Below, in pieces: positions 1 through 8,520 of a stretch of DNA of 46,788 nt; the stretch's first letter is position 1; every line of letters starts with the position of its first letter. The translations under genes and the position numbers were made by a program. The notes under the pieces are model-generated. The model saw only the letters and a list, made by a program, of their open reading frames with translations, was not told the origin of the DNA and ran no database searches. This DNA is from an uncultured Oscillospiraceae bacterium. Lineage in GTDB: Bacteria > Bacillota > Clostridia > Oscillospirales > Oscillospiraceae. The stretch lies in assembly GCA_947599875.1 (NCBI GenBank), contig CANQFV010000020.1:1-46788 (forward strand). The letters are read 5' to 3'.

Positions 1-29
1 GTTTTCACGGATCTTTTTCTCCGGATGCC

Positions 30-58
30 TTTTCATTGGGAGAAAACGGTGGTATAAT
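30..58 (+). promoter_or_regulatory. Sigma-A-like promoter of the helicase gene
   Basis: A perfect -10 TATAAT lies at 53-58 and a partial -35 TTTTCA at 30-35, with a 17 bp spacer. The helicase start codon follows 24 bp downstream of the -10, after a G-rich ribosome site. Confidence 0.6.
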
Positions 59-82
59 GGGAAAAAACAGGGGGGTGGGAAA

Positions 83-2236
83 ATGGAATCCGTCTTGGAG
101 GGCTTAAATCAGGCCCAGCTCCGGGCCGTCACCACGACGGAGGGGTACGTCCGGGTCATCGCCGGGGCCGGATCGGGCAAGACCGGGGCGCTCACCCGCC
201 GTTTTGCCTACCTGGTGAACGAGGCGGGCATCCCCCCGGGGAACATCCTGTGCGTCACCTTCACCAACAAGGCCGCCGCCGAGATGCGCCAGAGGATCCA
301 CAACATGACCGGCGACGACGACACGGGCCGGATTTGCACCTTCCACAGCTTCTGCGTCTCCGTCCTCCAAGAGGACATCAACGCCGTGGGCTATCCCAAG
401 AGCTTCCTTGTCCTGGACAACGCCGACATCAACGAGATGCTGAAGATCGTGTATGAGGAGCGGAACCTGACCCTCCGGGACATGACCTTTCAGAACGCCC
501 GGGACATGATCGAGATGCTCAAGCTCGTTGAGCGGCCGGACTACTACCTGGACATGCTGGAGCTGTCTTTGGATCAGCTCCGGGACAAATACGCCAACGC
601 CGTGACGGCCAAGGACATCATCTTCTACGGCTACCTCTATCAGGAGAAGAAGTGCTTCGCCTTGGACTACAACGACCTTCTCCGCTTCACCTTGTACATC
701 TTCCGGGAGAATCCGGACATCCGGCGCAAGTGGCAGCAGCGCCTGGAGTACATTATGATCGACGAGTTCCAGGACATCGATGCCATCCAGTACGAGCTGA
801 TGGAGGTGCTGGCCGGCTTTCACAAGAACCTTTTCGTGGTGGGGGATCCGGATCAGACCATCTACACCTGGCGCGGGGCGGACATCAAGTTCCTCCTGGA
901 GTTTGACAAGAGATTCCCCGGCACAAAGACTATTATGATGATGGAGAATTACCGCTCCACCCCCCAGATCCTGGCCGCCGCCAACTCCCTCATCGACAAA
1001 AACGCCTCCCGGATCAAAAAGGATCTGATCCCCACCCTGCCGGCGGGGGAGTGCGTCCTGTGCCACGACGCCAAGACCGCCCGGGACGAGGCGGCTTTTA
1101 TCGCGGACAGGGCCAGCGCCCTCCACGGGGAGGGCGTCCCCTACCGGGATATGGCGGTGCTGTACCGCTCCCACTTCCTCACCCGGGAGATGGAGGAGGT
1201 GTTCACCGCCCAGGAGATCCCCTTCACCATCTACAGCGGCCTGCGTTTTTTTGACCGGCGGGAGATCAAGGACGCCCTGGCCTACCTGCGCCTCATCGCC
1301 CTGGGGGACGATCTGTCCTTTATCCGCGTGGCCAACGTGCCAAAGCGCAACCTGGGCCAGCGCCGGATGGGCTATCTGCGTCAGACAGCCGCGGAGGAGG
1401 GCCGCACGCTGTATGACACCCTGAAGGCCCACCTGGAGGACCCCATCTTCAACGGCACAAAGGCCCGGGAGCTGGTGAGCCTGGTGGAGAGCTTCTCCGC
1501 CTCCTACGCGGACAGGCCCATATCCGAGGTGCTTTCCGCCCTGCTCAACGCCTCCGGCTACGAGCGGATGCTCCGCACCGAGGGCAGCCAGGAGCGCCTG
1601 GACAACCTGGCGGAGCTGAAGCAGTCGGTGTACGACTACCAGGTCTCCGGCGGGGAGGAGACGACGCTGGAGAGCTATCTGGCCCATGTGGCCCTGTTTA
1701 CGAACCTGGACGCCGGCGACGCCGGGGATCGGGTGAAGCTTATGACTGTCCACGCCGCCAAGGGCCTGGAGTTCCCCTGCGTGTTTTTGGCGGGGATGAA
1801 CGAGGGGATCTTCCCCTCCAAGCGCACCAACACCCGCCGGAAGATGGAGGAGGAGCGCCGTCTGGCCTTTGTGGCCGTGACCCGGGCGCAAAAGCGCCTC
1901 TTTCTCACCTGGGCGGACGGGAGGAACCTGGACGGCTCGCCCCGTTACCCCTCCCGCTTTGTGCTGGACATCGACCGCAGTCTTCTGACGTACACGGCCC
2001 CTCCCCGGGAGGGCCTCATCCGGGAGGCCCGGGAGTACGCCTCCGCCTGGGAGCGGCGTTTGGCCCTGGACGAGACGGACGACCTGCTGCCGCCGGGTAC
2101 CGCCGTCCTCCACAGCGTCTTCGGGCGCGGCGTCGTGGAGGGGATCGACACGGAAAGACAGGCGTATGTTATCAAATTTGACGGAATACCCACCCCCAGG
2201 AGCATAGCCTTTCGGGCAAAACTGGAAAAACGATAA
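83..2236 (+). CDS. UvrD/PcrA-type ATP-dependent DNA helicase
   Basis: This 717-residue protein is a superfamily 1 helicase that unwinds DNA 3' to 5' in repair and replication restart. The motifs appear in order: Q-motif LNQAQ near residue 8, Walker A AGAGSGKT at 27-34, motif Ia VTFTNKAAAEM, Walker B DEFQD at 227-231, motif III GDPDQTIYTWRGA, motif V VHAAKGLEF and motif VI VAVTRAQ near residue 595. The C-terminus carries the VLHSVFGRGVV segment typical of the PcrA tail. The length is slightly short for PcrA, so a UvrD-like paralogue is possible. The ATG follows a strong G-rich ribosome site and a good promoter. It is transcribed alone, with galM about 110 bp downstream under its own -10 element. 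Confidence 0.93.
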   Translation: MESVLEGLNQAQLRAVTTTEGYVRVIAGAGSGKTGALTRRFAYLVNEAGIPPGNILCVTFTNKAAAEMRQRIHNMTGDDDTGRICTFHSFCVSVLQEDINAVGYPKSFLVLDNADINEMLKIVYEERNLTLRDMTFQNARDMIEMLKLVERPDYYLDMLELSLDQLRDKYANAVTAKDIIFYGYLYQEKKCFALDYNDLLRFTLYIFRENPDIRRKWQQRLEYIMIDEFQDIDAIQYELMEVLAGFHKNLFVVGDPDQTIYTWRGADIKFLLEFDKRFPGTKTIMMMENYRSTPQILAAANSLIDKNASRIKKDLIPTLPAGECVLCHDAKTARDEAAFIADRASALHGEGVPYRDMAVLYRSHFLTREMEEVFTAQEIPFTIYSGLRFFDRREIKDALAYLRLIALGDDLSFIRVANVPKRNLGQRRMGYLRQTAAEEGRTLYDTLKAHLEDPIFNGTKARELVSLVESFSASYADRPISEVLSALLNASGYERMLRTEGSQERLDNLAELKQSVYDYQVSGGEETTLESYLAHVALFTNLDAGDAGDRVKLMTVHAAKGLEFPCVFLAGMNEGIFPSKRTNTRRKMEEERRLAFVAVTRAQKRLFLTWADGRNLDGSPRYPSRFVLDIDRSLLTYTAPPREGLIREAREYASAWERRLALDETDDLLPPGTAVLHSVFGRGVVEGIDTERQAYVIKFDGIPTPRSIAFRAKLEKR

Positions 2237-2253
2237 AAGTACTGCAAAAATAC

Positions 2254-2281
2254 TGGATTTTTTCCGGAAAAGGAGTATAAT
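2254..2281 (+). promoter_or_regulatory. Candidate promoter of the epimerase gene
   Basis: A consensus -10 TATAAT lies at 2276-2281. The only -35 candidate at suitable spacing (TGGATT, 2254-2259, 16 bp) is poor. The start codon is 62 bp downstream. Confidence 0.35.
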
Positions 2282-2343
2282 TCAAATTCGGAAAGTGTAT
2301 TGGTGTAATTCATAAAACATATCCACAATCGAGGGGAAGGACA

Positions 2344-3375
2344 ATGATCACATCTGATATTTACGGGAAGCTCTCTGACGGGCGTGAGGTACGGCGGTTT
2401 ACCCTCGCCAATAAGAAGGGGGAGTACGTCCAGATCATCGAGTACGGCGCCATCATCCACGCCGTGTGCGTCCTGGACAGGAACGGCAACATCGCCGACG
2501 TGGTTCTGGGCTGTGAATCCGGTGAGCGGATCGAGGGCTTCGGCCGGGCCGGCCGGGTCATCGGCCGTGTGGCCAACCGGATCAAGCGGGGCAAATTCAC
2601 CATCGGGGAGCGGGAGTACTCCCTTGTGTGCAACGAGGGGAAGAACTTCCTCCACGGCGCCGGGGACGACTACGGCAAGAAGCTGTGGGCCGGCTCCATC
2701 GAGGGGGAGAGCGTGGTTCTCAAGTACATGGATCACGACACCGTGGGCTTTGACTGCGACGTGTCCGCCCAGGTTCGCTACCGGTTTGACGACTTCTCCC
2801 GCCTGACCATCGAGTACGACTTCACCGCCCTGGGCGACACCGTGATGAACCCCACCAACCACGCCTACTTTGACCTGAGCGGCGCCGGCGACATCCGCGA
2901 CCACGATTTGTGGATCGGCGCCACATACCGGGCGGAGAAGGACGAGGAGGGCATCCCCACCGGCGGCCTGATCCCCGTGCGGGGGACGGCGGCGGACTTC
3001 ACCTACCTGCGCTGCGTGCGGGAGGCCATGAAGTTTGACGACGGCAACTACTTCGGCGGCGGCCAGAGGACATACGACGAGTTTTACGTCCTTGATAAGC
3101 AGGAGTCCGGCAAGCCCGTGGCGGATCTGTACTCCTACAACGTGGGGCGCGGGATGCGCACCTACACCGACATGCCCGGCCTTGTTTTGTACACAGACCC
3201 CGGCACAAAGACCGAGACCGGCAAAAACGGCAGGGTCCTCGGCCCCTATTGCGGCATCTGCCTGGAGAGCGGCTTCATCCCCAACGCCGTCAACTGCCCG
3301 GAGTTTGCAAGCCCCGTCTTCCTCCAGGGCGCCAGCCTCCGCTCCACCACGGTTTACGAATTTTACACAAGATAA
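2344..3375 (+). CDS. galM: Aldose 1-epimerase (galactose mutarotase)
   Basis: The 343-residue product matches the aldose 1-epimerase family, which interconverts the alpha and beta anomers of galactose or glucose in the cytoplasm as the first step of the Leloir pathway. Diagnostic parts are the substrate-binding and catalytic His in NPTNHAYFDL (His near residue 173) and the C-terminal LESGFIPNA segment with the catalytic Glu near residue 308. Length is normal for the family. The ATG has a GGGAAGG ribosome site about 5 bp upstream. It is followed within 15 bp by a long perfect terminator hairpin. No other galactose gene is adjacent, so the physiological sugar is not shown by context. Confidence 0.92.
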   Translation: MITSDIYGKLSDGREVRRFTLANKKGEYVQIIEYGAIIHAVCVLDRNGNIADVVLGCESGERIEGFGRAGRVIGRVANRIKRGKFTIGEREYSLVCNEGKNFLHGAGDDYGKKLWAGSIEGESVVLKYMDHDTVGFDCDVSAQVRYRFDDFSRLTIEYDFTALGDTVMNPTNHAYFDLSGAGDIRDHDLWIGATYRAEKDEEGIPTGGLIPVRGTAADFTYLRCVREAMKFDDGNYFGGGQRTYDEFYVLDKQESGKPVADLYSYNVGRGMRTYTDMPGLVLYTDPGTKTETGKNGRVLGPYCGICLESGFIPNAVNCPEFASPVFLQGASLRSTTVYEFYTR

Positions 3376-3386
3376 AAAAACTGGCG

Positions 3387-3430
3387 AAAAAGGATTCCGG
3401 GTTCTCTGAAGAGAACCCGGAATCCTTTTT
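3387..3430 (+). terminator. Terminator hairpin after galM (module D of the composite repeat)
   Basis: Perfect 21 bp arms at 3387-3407 and 3410-3430 begin with AAAAAGGATT and end in AATCCTTTTT. The arms have an A-tract on one side and a T-tract on the other, so the hairpin can terminate in both directions. The outer bases and the GTTCTC/GAGAAC tip recur in the inverted copy at 4249-4290. Confidence 0.85.
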
Positions 3431-3449
3431 CTGCCAAGGGGGGACGTGC

Positions 3450-3577
3450 GGGAATATGCCCATGAATTCTGCGGAATTCATGGGCATATTCCCTGCTGCC
3501 GCGCCGCAGCGCACGCCCAAGGGCGCACGTTTGCGCGGCAAGAGGGATTTTTTGCGAGGCAAAGCCCCGCAAAAAAT
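3450..3577 (+). repeat. Composite hairpin repeat, copy 1 (modules A-B-C)
   Basis: Three hairpins stand in a row. Module A (3450-3493) has perfect 20 bp arms meeting at GAATTC-TGCG-GAATTC. Module B (3498-3539) is closed by GCCGCGC/GCGCGGC and holds an inner CGCCC/GGGCG stem. Module C (3547-3577) is ATTTTTTGCG/CGCAAAAAAT with a small inner GGC/GCC stem. The same order A-B-C, preceded by hairpin D and the linker GCCAAGGGG-ACGTGCGG, recurs after the LysM-like gene (34.4 kb) and after asnS (42.8 kb), and occurs inverted at 4.1 and 24.6 kb. Confidence 0.85.
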
Positions 3578-3770
3578 ATTTGGATTGGAGGGAGCGGAAT
3601 AGAGGATTGTCCGTTGATTGGAGGCTTTCACCCGGCGTTAAGACGGAAAACTTTAAAATTTGCCGTAGGGGCCGCCGCCCACGGCGGCCCATGTCGTTGA
3701 TTGAGGGCGGTATAATAAACGGGGAAAGGGCGGCGTCAAGCGTCGCCGGGAAGCCGGTGTGACAACAGCC

Positions 3771-3827
3771 AAAAAAGGGAGCAACTATAGATTGCCAGGC
3801 CGCAATCTATAGTTGCGCCTCTTTTTT
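3771..3827. terminator. Bidirectional terminator-like hairpin
   Basis: Fifteen-base perfect arms lie at 3781-3795 (GCAACTATAGATTGC) and 3802-3816, with a 6-base loop. They are flanked by six A on the left and six T on the right. It is much less GC-rich than its surroundings and is not next to a gene end, so its role is unclear. Confidence 0.6.
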
Positions 3828-3868
3828 GCCCCTGCCGGGTAGGCGCTCTGAGGCAGCCGGTGTGACAC

Positions 3869-3927
3869 GGGGACGGTTCTTTAGTCCCATCTCCGCACGG
3901 CTTCGATGTGACGAAAGAACCGTCCCC
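3869..3927. repeat. GGGGACGGTTCTTT inverted repeat, copy F1
   Basis: Left arm GGGGACGGTTCTTT at 3869-3882 and right arm AAAGAACCGTCCCC at 3914-3927 are perfect complements around a variable centre. The same element recurs at 3981, 18813, 34683, 34756 (degraded), 38067 (variant) and as a half site near 45243. Confidence 0.8.
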
Positions 3928-3980
3928 TTTGTCCCACCTCCTCAAAAGACGGGAAGTTCCTTCGTGAAAGGCGGGACTGA

Positions 3981-4027
3981 GGGACGGTTTTTTTGTCACA
4001 CCGCAGGTGGGACTAAAGAACCGTCCC
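3981..4027. repeat. GGGACGGTT inverted repeat, copy F2
   Basis: Left arm GGGACGGTTTTTTT starts at 3981 and right arm AAAGAACCGTCCC ends at 4027. The core GTCACACCGCAGGTGGGAC is the reverse complement of the core in the copy at 34683-34729, so the two copies are close relatives in opposite orientation. Confidence 0.8.
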
Positions 4028-4096
4028 TCTGTAACGCCGGGCAAAGACCTCCGAACAACGAAACAATCTCCCGTCCCGCTCTCCCCCAATCCAAAT

Positions 4097-4227
4097 ATTT
4101 TTTCCAAGGACATGTGCCTTGGAAAAAATCCCTCTTGCCGCGCAAGTGTCCAGTCCGCAGACTGGTCGCGCAGCGCGGCAGCAGGAAAGGCCCCCCTGGA
4201 ATTCAGCAGAATTCCAGGGGGCCTTTC
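4097..4227 (-). repeat. Composite hairpin repeat, copy 2 (inverted, C-B-A)
   Basis: Read on the plus strand, module C comes first (4097-4129, arms ATTTTTTCCAAGG/CCTTGGAAAAAAT). Then comes B (4137-4179, GCCGCGC/GCGCGGC closing an inner CCAGTC/GACTGG stem), then A (4184-4227, GAATTC-AGCA-GAATTC core inside GGCCCCC arms with one bulged base). The order and orientation mirror copy 1. The arms differ from copy 1 but remain self-complementary. Confidence 0.85.
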
Positions 4228-4248
4228 CGCACGCATCCCCTTGGCAGG

Positions 4249-4290
4249 AAAAGGATTTTGCGTTCTCGTCAGAGAACGCAAAATCCTTTT
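4249..4290. repeat. Module D hairpin of inverted copy 2
   Basis: Perfect 19 bp arms at 4249-4267 and 4272-4290 start AAAAGGATTTTGCGTTCTC, with loop GTCA. The ends and tip match the galM terminator at 3387-3430, but the middle four bases differ on both sides in a compensating way. It lies about 75 bp before the symporter start. Confidence 0.75.
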
Positions 4291-4364
4291 CCGCCAGCCT
4301 CTCTGTTCTGTTTTCCTCCCGCGAGAATAGGCTTTACCGGAACACATCGACGCGGGAGGGGAAT

Positions 4365-5753
4365 ATGCTTTCATCCATAGGAGCCGCGCTCTGGGGCGCG
4401 CCCACGGTGGCGGCCCTGCTGATCTGCGGCCTTGTTCTCAGCCGCCGGGCGGGCTTTGTACAGATCCGCTGTTTCGGCCTGGCCATCAAGACAAGCCTTG
4501 GCCGGATCTTTCGGCGCAGTGCCTCCCGCGGGGCCTCCCCGCTGGAGGCCGTCTGCACCGCCTTGGCCGGGACGGTGGGGACGGGAAACATCGCCGGCGT
4601 GGCCATCGCCCTGAGCCTGGGCGGGCCGGGGGCCGTTTTCTGGATGTGGGTGTCCGCCCTTGTGGGCATGGGCATCAAGTACACGGAGATCCGCCTGGCC
4701 GTGCAATACCGGGAGAGGCGCGGGGCGGAGTATGTGGGCGGCCCCATGTACACCGTAAAAAACGGCCTGGGGAAACGCTTTGCCCCCCTGGCCGCCCTCT
4801 TCGCCGTCTCCGGAGCCGTGGCCTCCTTCGGCGTGGGGAACATGATGCAGGTGGGCAGTATCCTGACCATGACCGGGGGAGACGGTCCCGTCCCGGCCTG
4901 GGCCGTCTGCGCGCTCCTGGCCGTGATGGTCTATCTCACCTGCCGGGGCGGCGCCGCGGGGCGGGGGAGAGCCGCCGCCATGATCGTCCCGGCAATGGCC
5001 CTCCTCTATATGGCCGGCGCGCTGACGGTGATCCTTGTCAACGTAAACCGCCTCCCGGAGGCCCTGGCGTCCATCTTCACCGGCGCCTTCTCGGGGAGGG
5101 CCGGCTTGGGCGCGGCCATGTCCGTGGGCTTCCGCCGGGGCCTCTTCTCCAATGAGGCCGGTATGGGCTCATCCCCCATCGCCCACGCCTCCGCCGACGC
5201 CCCGGATCCGGAGAACCAGGCCCTGATGGGCATCTTCGAGGTCTTCGTGGACACCATACTCATCTGCACTCTCACCGCCCTGATGCTCCTCACCGGCCTT
5301 CCCCGGCTGGAGGTGGGGACAATGGCCGGAGCGGAGGCCTGCGCCGCGGCCCTGGCCGGCGTATTCGGGGAGAGGGCCGCCGGCCTCTTTATGACCGGGG
5401 CGATGGGCCTCTTCGCCTTCTCCAGCATCGTGGGCTGGTCCCTCTATGGGGAGCGGTGTGTCCAGTTCCTGGCCGGGGACAGGGCGGCCGCCGCCTACCG
5501 GCTCCTGTTCGCCGCCGCCGCGCTCCTGCCGGCCTTTTTCCGCTTTACCGCCATCGTCGGCGTCTCGGACATCTTAGGCTTCTTTATGCTGGCTGCCAAC
5601 ATGACCTCCCTGATGCTCCTGACCCGCCGCGCCGGGCAGCCGCAGGGGAGATTAATTCACCCTCAACATCAATCTCCCGCCCATCTCCGCCCCGCCTCCG
5701 CCCCGGGCGGGAAACTGGTCGAAAAAGGAAGAAAAATGGAGAAAAATGTATGA
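4365..5753 (+). CDS. Alanine/glycine:cation symporter family protein (AGCS)
   Basis: The 462-residue product is a polytopic membrane protein of the sodium:alanine symporter family, which imports alanine or glycine with Na+ or H+. Family signatures are GTVGTGNIAGVAIALSLGGPG near residue 65, MWVSALVGMGIKYTEI, GGPMYTVKNGLG and FSNEAGMGSSPIAHA. About ten hydrophobic segments are visible. The start was set at 4365, where GGGAGGGG precedes the ATG, because upstream in-frame codons translate the palindromic repeats. The C-terminus is hydrophilic and Pro-rich. It stands alone between the repeat block and the 5771-5799 promoter. The substrate is assigned by family only. Confidence 0.9.
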   Translation: MLSSIGAALWGAPTVAALLICGLVLSRRAGFVQIRCFGLAIKTSLGRIFRRSASRGASPLEAVCTALAGTVGTGNIAGVAIALSLGGPGAVFWMWVSALVGMGIKYTEIRLAVQYRERRGAEYVGGPMYTVKNGLGKRFAPLAALFAVSGAVASFGVGNMMQVGSILTMTGGDGPVPAWAVCALLAVMVYLTCRGGAAGRGRAAAMIVPAMALLYMAGALTVILVNVNRLPEALASIFTGAFSGRAGLGAAMSVGFRRGLFSNEAGMGSSPIAHASADAPDPENQALMGIFEVFVDTILICTLTALMLLTGLPRLEVGTMAGAEACAAALAGVFGERAAGLFMTGAMGLFAFSSIVGWSLYGERCVQFLAGDRAAAAYRLLFAAAALLPAFFRFTAIVGVSDILGFFMLAANMTSLMLLTRRAGQPQGRLIHPQHQSPAHLRPASAPGGKLVEKGRKMEKNV

Positions 5754-5770
5754 GAATTTACAAGAATTTA

Positions 5771-5799
5771 TTGACTTTTACCGTGTGAAGTGGTAATAT
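5771..5799 (+). promoter_or_regulatory. Promoter of the E2-like/acyl-CoA synthetase operon
   Basis: A -35 TTGACT at 5771-5776 and a -10 TAATAT at 5794-5799 are separated by exactly 17 bp. The first start codon of the operon is at 5848, giving a leader of about 40 nt. Confidence 0.7.
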
Positions 5800-5847
5800 G
5801 AGAATCTGGAAAGGCAGATATTACCGCGAAGGGATAGGTTTGACGCA

Positions 5848-6720
5848 ATGAAACAGGAAAAAAGACGATTTGGCGACAGGAAGGACGGCGCACTCATCCG
5901 TGACCTGGATGCCATGCACTTTGTGGTGCCGCTTCTGTACCCCAACCGCTGTGACAACGAGGCGTACATTTCGGAGCGTATCGATCTGACGAATCTCAAC
6001 GCTTATTTGGCCCGGAAGAACGAGACGGAGAAGGAGTTCCCCTACACCCTCTTCCACGCCATTCTGACGGCGCTGGTGAAGACCGTGACCTTGCGTCCCA
6101 AGCTCAACCGGTTTATACAGAACAAGAATATGTACCAGCGCAACGAGGTCTCCGCCAGCTTTGTGGTGAAGAAAAAATTTGCCGACAACGCCGGGGAGGC
6201 CCTGGCCTTCATCCACGCCAAGGATGAGGACACCATCGACACCATCCACGAGACCATCCGCGGCCAGGTGATGTTCTGCCGCTCGGACAGCAAGGACCGG
6301 AGTACGGACAGCATGGAGTTCTTCACCAAGCTGCCCCGGTTCGTCTCCAAGACGGCCGTCCACTTTGTCACCTTTCTGGACCGCCACGGCTGGTGCCCCA
6401 GAGTCCTCATCGCCACAGACCCCTATTATGCCTCGGTGATCATCTCCAACCTCGGCTCCATCAAGCTGAAGTCCGGCTATCACCACCTGACCAACTGGGG
6501 CACCTGCTCCCTGTTCTGCATCATCGGGGAGAAGGGGATGAATCCGGTTTTCGCCCCCGACGGCAGCTATGAGATGCGCGAGACCCTGGATCTGGGCCTC
6601 ACCATCGACGAGCGCCTGGCCGACGGGTACTATTATTCTAAATCCATAAGACTTCTCAAGCACCTGCTGGAGAATCCGGAGCTGCTTGACAGGCCAGTTT
6701 CTGAGGAGGTCGATTTCTAA
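5848..6720 (+). CDS. E2/chloramphenicol-acetyltransferase-fold protein lacking the catalytic His
   Basis: The 290-residue protein resembles the catalytic domain of 2-oxoacid dehydrogenase E2 acyltransferases. The similarity is clearest in the C-terminal segment LTIDERLADGYYYSKSIRLLKHLLENPELL, parallel to the E2 consensus DHRxxDG...FLxxLKxxLExP. It has no lipoyl domain and no peripheral-subunit-binding domain. The catalytic His of the HxxxDG motif is replaced by Glu255, while Asp259 and Gly260 remain. Its stop codon overlaps the start of the acyl-CoA synthetase by one base (TAATG), so the two are translationally coupled. A role in handling the acyl-CoA or acyl-adenylate made by the partner is an inference. 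It could be a non-catalytic binding protein. Confidence 0.75.
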   Translation: MKQEKRRFGDRKDGALIRDLDAMHFVVPLLYPNRCDNEAYISERIDLTNLNAYLARKNETEKEFPYTLFHAILTALVKTVTLRPKLNRFIQNKNMYQRNEVSASFVVKKKFADNAGEALAFIHAKDEDTIDTIHETIRGQVMFCRSDSKDRSTDSMEFFTKLPRFVSKTAVHFVTFLDRHGWCPRVLIATDPYYASVIISNLGSIKLKSGYHHLTNWGTCSLFCIIGEKGMNPVFAPDGSYEMRETLDLGLTIDERLADGYYYSKSIRLLKHLLENPELLDRPVSEEVDF

Positions 6721-8459
6721 TGGGAGATGGAAAAGTCAAAACGCCTTGGCTGAAGAGTTTAGGTGACATGCCGTCACACCTGGAGTATTTTCAGGGTTCC
6801 CTGTACGAGCTGGTGGCAGGTGTGGCGGAGAAGTATCCGGACTATGTGGCCTTTGACTTTATGGGCAAGCCCACCACCTACCGGCGTATGCTGGAGATGA
6901 TCAACCAGTGCGCCAAGGCCCTGCGCACCATCGGCGTGCGTGAGGGGGACAAGGTGACCATCGCCCTGCCCAACTGCCCCCAGGCCGTGTTCATGTTCTA
7001 CGCGGTGAACCGCATCGGCGCCATCGCCAACATGATCCACCCCCTGTCCAGTGAGAACGAGATCCAGTTCTACCTCAACGAGTCAAAGTCCGTCACGGTG
7101 ATCACCCTCGACCAGTTCTACCACAAGATCGAGGCCATCCGGCAGAACACCGGCATCGTCAACGTCATTATCGCCCGGATCCGGGATGAGCTGACCCAGC
7201 CGTTGAAGACCGGCTACATGCTCACCGAGGGCCGGAAGATCCAGAAGATCCCCGCGGACGCCCCGGTGATCATGTGGAACGAGTTTATCCGCCTTGGCAA
7301 CGCCTGCTTCTGGAATTACAAGGTGGAGAAGAAGGCCGACGACCCCGCCGTCATCCTCTACTCCGGCGGCACCACCGGCACCACAAAGGGGATCCTGCTC
7401 ACCAACTACAACTTCAACGCCCTTGCCGCCCAGGTCATCGCCGTCAACCCCATGTTCCGTCCCGGGGACAAGATGCTGGCGGCCATGCCCGTTTTCCACG
7501 GCTTCGGACTGGGCGTGTGCATCCACACCATGCTGGCCAACGGCGGCCGGTGCCTGCTTGTTCCCCGCTTCACCCCCAAAAGCTACGGCAAGCTCATCGT
7601 CAAGGAGAAGTGCAACTTCATCGCCGGCGTCCCCACGCTGTTTGAGGCCCTTCTTCGCCTGCCCAGCATGGAGAAGGCGGATCTCAGCTCCCTGAAGGGC
7701 GTTTTCTCCGGCGGGGATTCCCTGTCTATCGAGTTGAAGAAGAAGATGGACAAGTTCCTGTACGACCACCACTGCGCCATTCAGGTGCGGGAGGGCTACG
7801 GCACCACCGAGACGGTCACCGCCTGCTGCCTGACGCCGCCCCACATCTACAAGGAGGGTTCCATCGGCCTTCCCTTCCCGGACACCTATATCAAGATCGT
7901 GAAGCCCGGCACCGACGAGGAGCTGCCCTACGGGCAGGAGGGGGAGATCCTTCTCTCCGGCCCCACGGTGATGCGGGAGTATATCAAGCACCCGGAGGAG
8001 ACGGCCCAGACACTGCGGAAGCACGACGACGGCCTGACCTGGGTCTATACAGGCGACCTGGGCCTTATGGACGAGGAGGGCTTCGTCTACTTCAAGGGCC
8101 GGGCCAAGAGGATGATCATCACCTCCGGCTACAACGTGTACCCCGCCCAGCTGGAGAACATCATCGACGCCTGCGAGCTTGTGCAGATGAGCTGTGTCAT
8201 CGGCGTCAAGGACGACTACCGGATGCAGCGGGTCAAGGCCTTCGTTATGCTCAGGCCCGGCGTCCCCGCCACGGAGGAGACGCGGGAGGCCATTCTGGCC
8301 CACTGCCGGAAGAATATCGCCAAGTACGCCATGCCCCGGGAGATCGAGTTCCGGGACGAGCTGCCCAAGACCCTGGTCGGCAAGGTGGCCTACCGGGTGT
8401 TGGAGGAAGAGGAGGCCGCCAAGACCGCCCCGGCTCCGGAGAACGGCGCCGCCCGTTGA
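6720..8459 (+). CDS. AMP-binding acyl-CoA synthetase (ANL superfamily)
   Basis: The 579-residue enzyme should activate a carboxylic acid with ATP to an acyl-adenylate and then form the CoA thioester. Visible motifs are the phosphate-binding loop YSGGTTGTTKG near residues 213-223, YGTTE near 360, YTGDLG near 443, the hinge segment YNVYPAQLE near 471 and the C-terminal lysine in PKTLVGKVAYR near 555. The start overlaps the stop of the E2-like gene. Chain length and substrate cannot be read from the sequence. The pairing with an E2-fold protein suggests a dedicated acyl-transfer step (inference). The C-terminal 15 residues are Ala/Pro-rich. Confidence 0.9.
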   Translation: MGDGKVKTPWLKSLGDMPSHLEYFQGSLYELVAGVAEKYPDYVAFDFMGKPTTYRRMLEMINQCAKALRTIGVREGDKVTIALPNCPQAVFMFYAVNRIGAIANMIHPLSSENEIQFYLNESKSVTVITLDQFYHKIEAIRQNTGIVNVIIARIRDELTQPLKTGYMLTEGRKIQKIPADAPVIMWNEFIRLGNACFWNYKVEKKADDPAVILYSGGTTGTTKGILLTNYNFNALAAQVIAVNPMFRPGDKMLAAMPVFHGFGLGVCIHTMLANGGRCLLVPRFTPKSYGKLIVKEKCNFIAGVPTLFEALLRLPSMEKADLSSLKGVFSGGDSLSIELKKKMDKFLYDHHCAIQVREGYGTTETVTACCLTPPHIYKEGSIGLPFPDTYIKIVKPGTDEELPYGQEGEILLSGPTVMREYIKHPEETAQTLRKHDDGLTWVYTGDLGLMDEEGFVYFKGRAKRMIITSGYNVYPAQLENIIDACELVQMSCVIGVKDDYRMQRVKAFVMLRPGVPATEETREAILAHCRKNIAKYAMPREIEFRDELPKTLVGKVAYRVLEEEEAAKTAPAPENGAAR

Positions 8460-8520
8460 TCTCACGGAAAAATCAGGGAGGCAATCAAGGAGGATCAGGC
8501 AGTCACGGAAAGATCGGATT

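Larger units (their letters stand above)
3578..4096. other. Non-coding spacer between two mirror-image composite repeats
   Basis: I see no convincing gene here. Both ends carry module E as inverted copies: the left end reads ATTTGGATTGG then GGAGCGG, TTGGAGGCTTT and CCGGCGTTA, and the right end has the reverse complement of each. The middle holds the hairpin at 3771-3827 and two GGGACGGTT elements at 3869-3927 and 3981-4027. The open frames that cross it are by-products of the palindromes. Confidence 0.7.

Noticed and set aside
104-2113. Long open frame of about 669 codons antisense to the helicase gene
   Set aside because: It is a GC-rich shadow frame with Gly/Val/His-rich, motif-free translation. 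The sense frame has all helicase motifs, a ribosome site and a promoter.
3736-4374. Open frames on both strands within the repeat block before the symporter
   Set aside because: They translate palindromes (paired similar frames on both strands), and the symporter has its own start and ribosome site at 4365.
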